This document shows, piece by piece, positions 59,325-64,000 of a stretch of DNA of 64,000 nt (within the stretch, counting starts at the first letter, position 1; every line of letters begins with the position of its first letter). The position numbers were made by a program, and so were the translations under genes. The DNA is taken from positions 1 to 64,000 of the forward strand of contig NZ_JOCF01000036.1 in assembly GCF_000720635.1 (NCBI RefSeq), given 5' to 3'. The notes beneath the pieces are model-generated. The model was not told the DNA's origin. It saw only the letters and a program-made list of their open reading frames with translations, and searched no databases. The stretch is from Streptomyces sp. NRRL WC-3742 (GTDB lineage Bacteria; Actinomycetota; Actinomycetes; Streptomycetales; Streptomycetaceae).

Positions 59325-61115
59325 GTGGACACGGGAATGCACGACCCCCTGATCGGTACCCTGCTCGACGGCCGTTACCAGGTCGAGCAGCGCATCGCCG
59401 CAGGCGGGATGTCCACCGTGTACAAGGGCACCGACACCCGGCTCGACCGGGTCGTCGCCCTCAAGGTGATGCACCCGCAGCTGGCCGGCGACGAGGGCTT
59501 CACCGCCCGCTTCATCCGCGAGGCCAAGGCGATCGCCCGGCTCACCCACCCCAACGTGGTGAACGTCTTCGACCAGGGCGCGGACGGCGGGAACGTCTTC
59601 CTCGCCATGGAGTACGTCCCCGGCCGCACCCTGCGCGACCTGCTGCGCGACCGCGGCGCCCTGTCGGTGCGCGCCGCCCTGGACGTCCTGGAGCCGGTGC
59701 TCGCCGCCCTCGGCGCCGCCCACCGCGCCGGGCTGGTCCACCGGGACGTCAAGCCGGAGAACGTGCTGATCACCGACGGGGGCCTGGTCAAGGTCGCCGA
59801 CTTCGGCCTCGTCCGGGTGCTCGGCACCGCGGACGGCGCCCCCACCTCGGTGACCACCTCGACCGGCGGCACCGTCCTCGGCACCGTCTCCTACCTGGCC
59901 CCCGAGCAGATCCTCCCGGACGCCCCCACCGACCAGCGGGTGGACGTCTACGCGGCCGGAATCCTGCTGTACGAGATGCTCACCGGCCGCCGCCCGCACA
60001 CCGGCGACAACCCCGTCCAGGTCATGTACAAGCACCTGCACGAGGACGTCCCCGCCCCCTCGCTGGTCGCCCCCGCCGTCGCCCCGGCGCTGGACGCCAT
60101 AGTGGCCTTCGCCTGCGCCCGCGCCGCCGAGGCCCGCCCGTACGACGCCGTCGAACTGCTCGCCGCCCTCCAGCGCGTGCGCCGCACCCTCACCCCCGCC
60201 GAGCTCGACGCCGAGCCGCCCGCCTCCACCCGGCCCAGCCCCCGCTACCCGACCGGCGAGGCCACCTCGGTGCTGCGGCAGCGGCCCGCGCCCGCCGACC
60301 TCCGGCCCGCGCCGCCCGAGCGCACCAGCGTCCTGGACGTGCCGGCCGACCTGATGGAGCAGCTGCTCACCGAGCCCCGCCCGTACGACGAGCCCACCCC
60401 GGTGCGCCGCACCCGCCCGCCCCGGCTGCGCCGGCTGCCCCGCAGGCCGCTGATCTGGGCGGGCGCGCTGACGGCGCTGGTGCTGCTGGTCGGCGGCGCG
60501 ACGTACGGGCTGAACCAGGGCCTGTACGGGTCGGTGCCGGCCGTGCTGGGCAAGGACCGCGCCGAGGCGCAGCGCGACCTGGACGGGCAGGGCATGCACG
60601 CCAGGTTCGTCGAGGTGTTCAGCGAGTCCGTCCCCGCCGGGCAGGTCATCTCCACGGACCCGGGGATCGGCGCCCGAACCCGCAAGAGCGACACGGTGAC
60701 GGTCACGGTCTCGAAGGGCCCCAAGCGGATAGCGGTGCCGGACGTCACCGGCAAGACCACCGACCAGGCCGTCTCGGCGCTGACCGGCGTGCAGCTGATC
60801 AAGGGCAACGTGACGCAGACGTACAACGACTCGGTGGCCGAGGGCACGGTGATCAGCAGCTCCCCGGCGGCCGGGCAACTGCTGCCGGAGAACAGCTCGG
60901 TCTCGCTGGTGGTCAGCAAGGGCATGGTGCCCGTCCCCGACGTCACCGGGATGTCCAAGGAGGACGCCCAGCGGACGCTCCAGGCGGCCGGCTTCTCGAT
61001 GCAGACCTCCGGGGTGAACCTGTTCGGCACCGGGAAGGTCTCCGGCCAGTCCCCGGCGGCCGGGGAGCGGCGCCCGCAGAAGACCGTCGTGACGGTCAAC
61101 TTCCCGTTCCTGTAA
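59325..61115 (+). CDS. Transmembrane Ser/Thr kinase with PASTA domains
   Basis: Protein of 596 residues. Kinase domain 10-290: G-loop AAGGMSTVYKG, Lys47, catalytic HRDVKPEN (Asp141), DFG 159-161 and activation loop. A disordered linker leads to one membrane helix (about 378-400) and three to four PASTA repeats outside (VPAVLGKDRAEAQRDL; VPDVTGKTTDQAVSAL; VPDVTGMSKEDAQRTL). PASTA domains sense peptidoglycan fragments. GTG start; leaderless by position of TAGACT. With the Rv2175c-like gene nearby it resembles the mycobacterial PknL pair. Confidence 0.93.
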   Translation: MDTGMHDPLIGTLLDGRYQVEQRIAAGGMSTVYKGTDTRLDRVVALKVMHPQLAGDEGFTARFIREAKAIARLTHPNVVNVFDQGADGGNVFLAMEYVPGRTLRDLLRDRGALSVRAALDVLEPVLAALGAAHRAGLVHRDVKPENVLITDGGLVKVADFGLVRVLGTADGAPTSVTTSTGGTVLGTVSYLAPEQILPDAPTDQRVDVYAAGILLYEMLTGRRPHTGDNPVQVMYKHLHEDVPAPSLVAPAVAPALDAIVAFACARAAEARPYDAVELLAALQRVRRTLTPAELDAEPPASTRPSPRYPTGEATSVLRQRPAPADLRPAPPERTSVLDVPADLMEQLLTEPRPYDEPTPVRRTRPPRLRRLPRRPLIWAGALTALVLLVGGATYGLNQGLYGSVPAVLGKDRAEAQRDLDGQGMHARFVEVFSESVPAGQVISTDPGIGARTRKSDTVTVTVSKGPKRIAVPDVTGKTTDQAVSALTGVQLIKGNVTQTYNDSVAEGTVISSSPAAGQLLPENSSVSLVVSKGMVPVPDVTGMSKEDAQRTLQAAGFSMQTSGVNLFGTGKVSGQSPAAGERRPQKTVVTVNFPFL

Positions 61116-61128
61116 GCCCGCCGGCCCT

Positions 61129-61758
61129 CTAGCGCAAGGGCCCGTCGCCTGGCTCCTCCTGGTGGGAGTAGCGCTGCTCGCGCCAGGGGTCGGCGAGGTT
61201 GTGGTAGCCGCGCTCCTCCCAGAAGCCGCGGCGGTCGGCCCGCATGTACTCCACCGCGCGGACCCACTTGGGGCCCTTCCAGGCGTACAGCCGGGGCACG
61301 ACCAGCCGCACGGGGAAGCCGTGCTCGGCGGTGAGCACCTCGCCGTCGCGGTGGGTGGCGAGCAGGGTGCTCCCGTCCGCGAAGACGTCCAGCGGCAGGT
61401 TGGCGCTGTAGCCGTACTCGGCCCAGACCATCACGTGGGTGACGCCCGGCGCCGGGGGTGCCAGCTCGAGGAGGGCGGCGGCGGGCACGCCCGTCCACTC
61501 GTTGCCGAGGACGGAGAACTTGGTGACGCAGTGCAGGTCCCCGTGGACGGTGGCGCGCGGCAGGGCGCCGAATTCCTCGAAGGTCCAGGTGTGCTTCTCG
61601 GCGGAGGCGGTGGCGCCGAACACCTGGAGGTCCCAGGTCAGCCGGTTGAAGCGGGGCACCGATCCGTAGTACAGGGCGGGCCAGCCGCGCTGCCCGCGCT
61701 GCCCCGGGGGGAGCCTCGGGTCAGGTGGCGGAATCGGTTCTTTCTCGGACTGACCCAT
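61129..61758 (-). CDS. Molybdopterin-dependent oxidoreductase (sulfite-oxidase-like domain)
   Basis: Protein of 209 residues consisting of a sulfite-oxidase Moco domain alone: TVHGDLHCVTKFSVLGNEWTGV cut to its core GDLHCVTKFSVLGNEWTGV, where the Cys should ligate molybdenum, VWAEYGYSANLPLD, HGFPVRLVVPRLYAWKGPKW and GYHNLADPWREQRYS. No Tat or Sec signal and no heme domain, so probably cytoplasmic. Substrate unknown. Converges on the kinase gene with 13 bp between. Confidence 0.87.
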   Translation of the reverse strand: MGQSEKEPIPPPDPRLPPGQRGQRGWPALYYGSVPRFNRLTWDLQVFGATASAEKHTWTFEEFGALPRATVHGDLHCVTKFSVLGNEWTGVPAAALLELAPPAPGVTHVMVWAEYGYSANLPLDVFADGSTLLATHRDGEVLTAEHGFPVRLVVPRLYAWKGPKWVRAVEYMRADRRGFWEERGYHNLADPWREQRYSHQEEPGDGPLR

Positions 61759-61872
61759 GGGTCCATGGTGACAGACGGCGGCCGAGGCCCGACGCGCGCC
61801 CCTTCACCCCTCCTTCACGCCCCGCCCATATGGGCCAACGGTCGATCGCACACTCTCGGACAGCGGTGCAAA

Positions 61873-61885
61873 TCGGATATTCCGA
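61873..61885. promoter_or_regulatory. Small dyad upstream of bfr
   Basis: TCGGA-TAT-TCCGA, about 120 bp before the bfr start. It lies in the 242-bp gap 61759-62000, which holds no gene I can support. Confidence 0.3.
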
Positions 61886-62000
61886 CACATGTCCTAGTGA
61901 GTGTGAACTTACTGGAATTACCTCCCATCACGGTGCCAGGATTCGCAGCGCAGGCCCGACCGCAGGGCACCGCAGGACGTAGGCACCGGGAGGCACCACC

Positions 62001-62480
62001 ATGCAGGGCGATCCAGAGGTCATCGAGTTCCTCAACGAGCAGCTCACCGCCGAGCTCACCGCGATCAACCAGTACTTCCTGCACGCCAAGATGCAGGAGA
62101 ACTTCGGCTGGACGAAGCTCGCCAAGTACACCCGGCACGAGTCCTTCGACGAGATGAAGCACGCCGAGACCCTCACCGACCGCATCCTGTTCCTGGACGG
62201 GCTGCCCAACTACCAGCGGCTGTTCCACGTCCGGATCGGGCAGACGGTCAAGGAGATGTTCGAGGCGGACCGCCAGGTCGAGGTCGAGGCGATCGACCGG
62301 CTCCGGCGCGGGATCGTGGTGATGCGGGCCAAGAACGACGTCACCTCGGCGAACATCTTCGAGGACATCCTGGCCGACGAGGAGCACCACATCGACTACC
62401 TGGACACCCAGCTGGAGCTCCTGGAGAAGCTCGGCGAGGCGCTCTACCTCGCCCAGCTCATCGAGCAGCCGGAGTCCTGA
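62001..62480 (+). CDS. bfr: Bacterioferritin
   Basis: Four-helix-bundle ferritin of 159 residues that oxidises and stores iron as a 24-mer with heme. Ferroxidase Glu/His ligands are at E18 region (LTAELTAINQYFLHAKM), HESFDEMKHAE (Met52 is the heme ligand) and DEEHHIDYLDTQLELL. ATG 62001 with GGGAGGCACC upstream. A bfd gene lies downstream on the other strand. Confidence 0.96.
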   Translation: MQGDPEVIEFLNEQLTAELTAINQYFLHAKMQENFGWTKLAKYTRHESFDEMKHAETLTDRILFLDGLPNYQRLFHVRIGQTVKEMFEADRQVEVEAIDRLRRGIVVMRAKNDVTSANIFEDILADEEHHIDYLDTQLELLEKLGEALYLAQLIEQPES

Positions 62481-62496
62481 GGCCGACGAGCCCCTC

Positions 62497-62772
62497 TCAG
62501 GCCACGCGCAGCGGGAGCACCGGGGCCAGGGATGACTCCGTAGCCGCGTCCTGCGTCTCCGGGTCGGCGAGCCCCAGCTTGGCGGCCAGCCGGGCGGTCG
62601 GGCAGGGCCGGGCGCCGTGCTCGCCGAGCAGGGCCTGTATCCGCCGGACGCAGGAGCCGCAGTCGGTGCCCGCCTTGCAGCCCTTGGCGATCTGGCGCGG
62701 GGAGTTCGCACCGGCGTCGATCGCCTTCTTCACCTGGTCCTCGGTGACCGCATGGCACATGCACACGTACAT
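62497..62772 (-). CDS. bfd: Bacterioferritin-associated ferredoxin-like protein
   Basis: Protein of 91 residues. MYVCMCHAVTEDQVKKAID with the first Cys pair (Cys4, Cys6) and CKAGTDCGSCVRRIQALLGE with the second pair make a [2Fe-2S] BFD domain. Donates electrons to release iron from Bfr. The tail beyond residue 60 is an extension. ATG 62772 follows GGGAGAG; a TTG 15 bp upstream is in frame but unlikely. An iron-box-like dyad lies 33 bp upstream. Confidence 0.92.
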   Translation of the reverse strand: MYVCMCHAVTEDQVKKAIDAGANSPRQIAKGCKAGTDCGSCVRRIQALLGEHGARPCPTARLAAKLGLADPETQDAATESSLAPVLPLRVA

Positions 62773-62804
62773 CGCGGTCTCTCCCAAGGACTGAGTGGAT
62801 CTTG

Positions 62805-62822
62805 ACTAAGGCAAGCCTTAGT
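62805..62822. promoter_or_regulatory. Iron-box-like dyad upstream of bfd
   Basis: ACTAAGGC-AA-GCCTTAGT: a perfect 18-bp dyad resembling DtxR-family (IdeR/DmdR1) sites with TTAGGxxAGxCTAACC-type halves. Position fits iron-dependent repression of bfd. Assignment to DmdR1 is inference. Confidence 0.6.
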
Positions 62823-62858
62823 TCACTGAGCCTCACCTTACCTGGCATTCCGGGTACG

Positions 62859-62903
62859 AAAAAGCCCCTCCGGCTTCGGGAGTCCCGAATCCGGAGGGGC
62901 CTT
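62859..62903 (-). terminator. Rho-independent terminator of aroG-like gene
   Basis: On the minus strand: GGCCCCTCCGG, an inner TTCGGG-ACT-CCCGAA helix, CCGGAGGGGC, then TTTTTC. The stem of 10 bp or more with a T-run is unusually classical for this genome. It is 140 bp beyond the DAHP synthase stop; 62904-63043 holds no gene. Confidence 0.85.
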
Positions 62904-63043
62904 CGTCACAGTTACTCGCCCGCTCGCCTCCGGGCCGCTCCGACCCGGTGCCGACACTCCACGCTCCGGCGCTCCTTCGTCGCTGGTCGCTCGTCGCTTT
63001 CGGCACCGGCGCGGCCCTTCGGCTCGGGGCGGGGCGCGGACCG

Positions 63044-64000
<957 letters not shown>

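Overview
The window is high-GC actinobacterial chromosome, almost certainly from the Streptomycetaceae (Streptomyces or Kitasatospora). It contains the division and cell-wall (dcw) cluster from rsmH to divIVA with sepF and ylmG, an ileS under a T-box leader next to lspA, an rluD-type gene and a DksA/TraR-type gene, WhiA-type GACAC motifs upstream of ftsZ, and a thi operon next to metF and a PASTA kinase. I see no tRNA, rRNA, CRISPR array, phage module or insertion sequence with a transposase.

Layout. (1) 1-9500 is accessory: two Imm50-type immunity-like genes with two small hypothetical genes, a hydrolase/TetR divergent pair, a gene broken by an in-frame TGA, a HEAT/ankyrin-like protein, a PadR-GyrI fusion regulator, an ArsR/MFS divergent pair and a dienelactone-hydrolase-like protein without its nucleophile. 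(2) 9586-14500 holds an ABC-2 permease coupled to a large protein joining an extracytoplasmic serine hydrolase to an ABC ATPase, then an MscS channel. (3) 14528-23700 holds GNAT, RluA-type pseudouridine synthase, lspA, a DksA-like protein, T-box-ileS, divIVA, ylmG and sepF. (4) 23856-39864, all on the minus strand, is the dcw operon: rsmH-ftsL-ftsI-murE-murF-mraY-murD-ftsW-murG-ftsQ-ftsZ-ylmD-ylmE. Many neighbours overlap by ATGA or GTGA. (5) 40415-46007 holds a beta-carbonic anhydrase and a moxR-DUF58-transglutaminase operon. (6) 46114-51155 holds DUF3040, a methyltransferase, a HEPN protein, DUF4126, two copies of a small dispersed repeat, and a carotenoid-desaturase-like gene cut off at its 5' end next to one copy. 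(7) 51186-64000 holds a Q-rich membrane protein, metF, a polyprenyl synthase, thiE, an Rv2175c-like protein, an FAD oxidoreductase, TPP riboswitch-thiO-thiS-thiG, a PASTA kinase, a molybdopterin oxidoreductase, bfr, bfd and a class II DAHP synthase cut by the window edge.

How the genes work together. The dcw block makes lipid II (MurE, MurF, MurD, MraY, MurG) and the septal machine (FtsZ, FtsQ, FtsL, FtsW, FtsI, SepF), with DivIVA for polar growth. thiO-thiS-thiG are controlled by thiamine pyrophosphate, while thiE lies on the other strand outside that control. bfr and bfd store and release iron.

The most unusual structure is in the non-coding DNA. Short direct repeats sit exactly at the stop codons of four unrelated genes. 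At least seven genes have a TANNNT -10 box 6-8 nt before the start codon, which fits leaderless mRNA. Four regulator promoters carry near-perfect dyads. A 177-bp element with 19-bp terminal inverted repeats has a relative lying at the truncation point of the desaturase pseudogene. I did not find a complete new defence or biosynthetic system; the best candidates for new biology are the hydrolase-ABC fusion exporter and the repeat phenomena.
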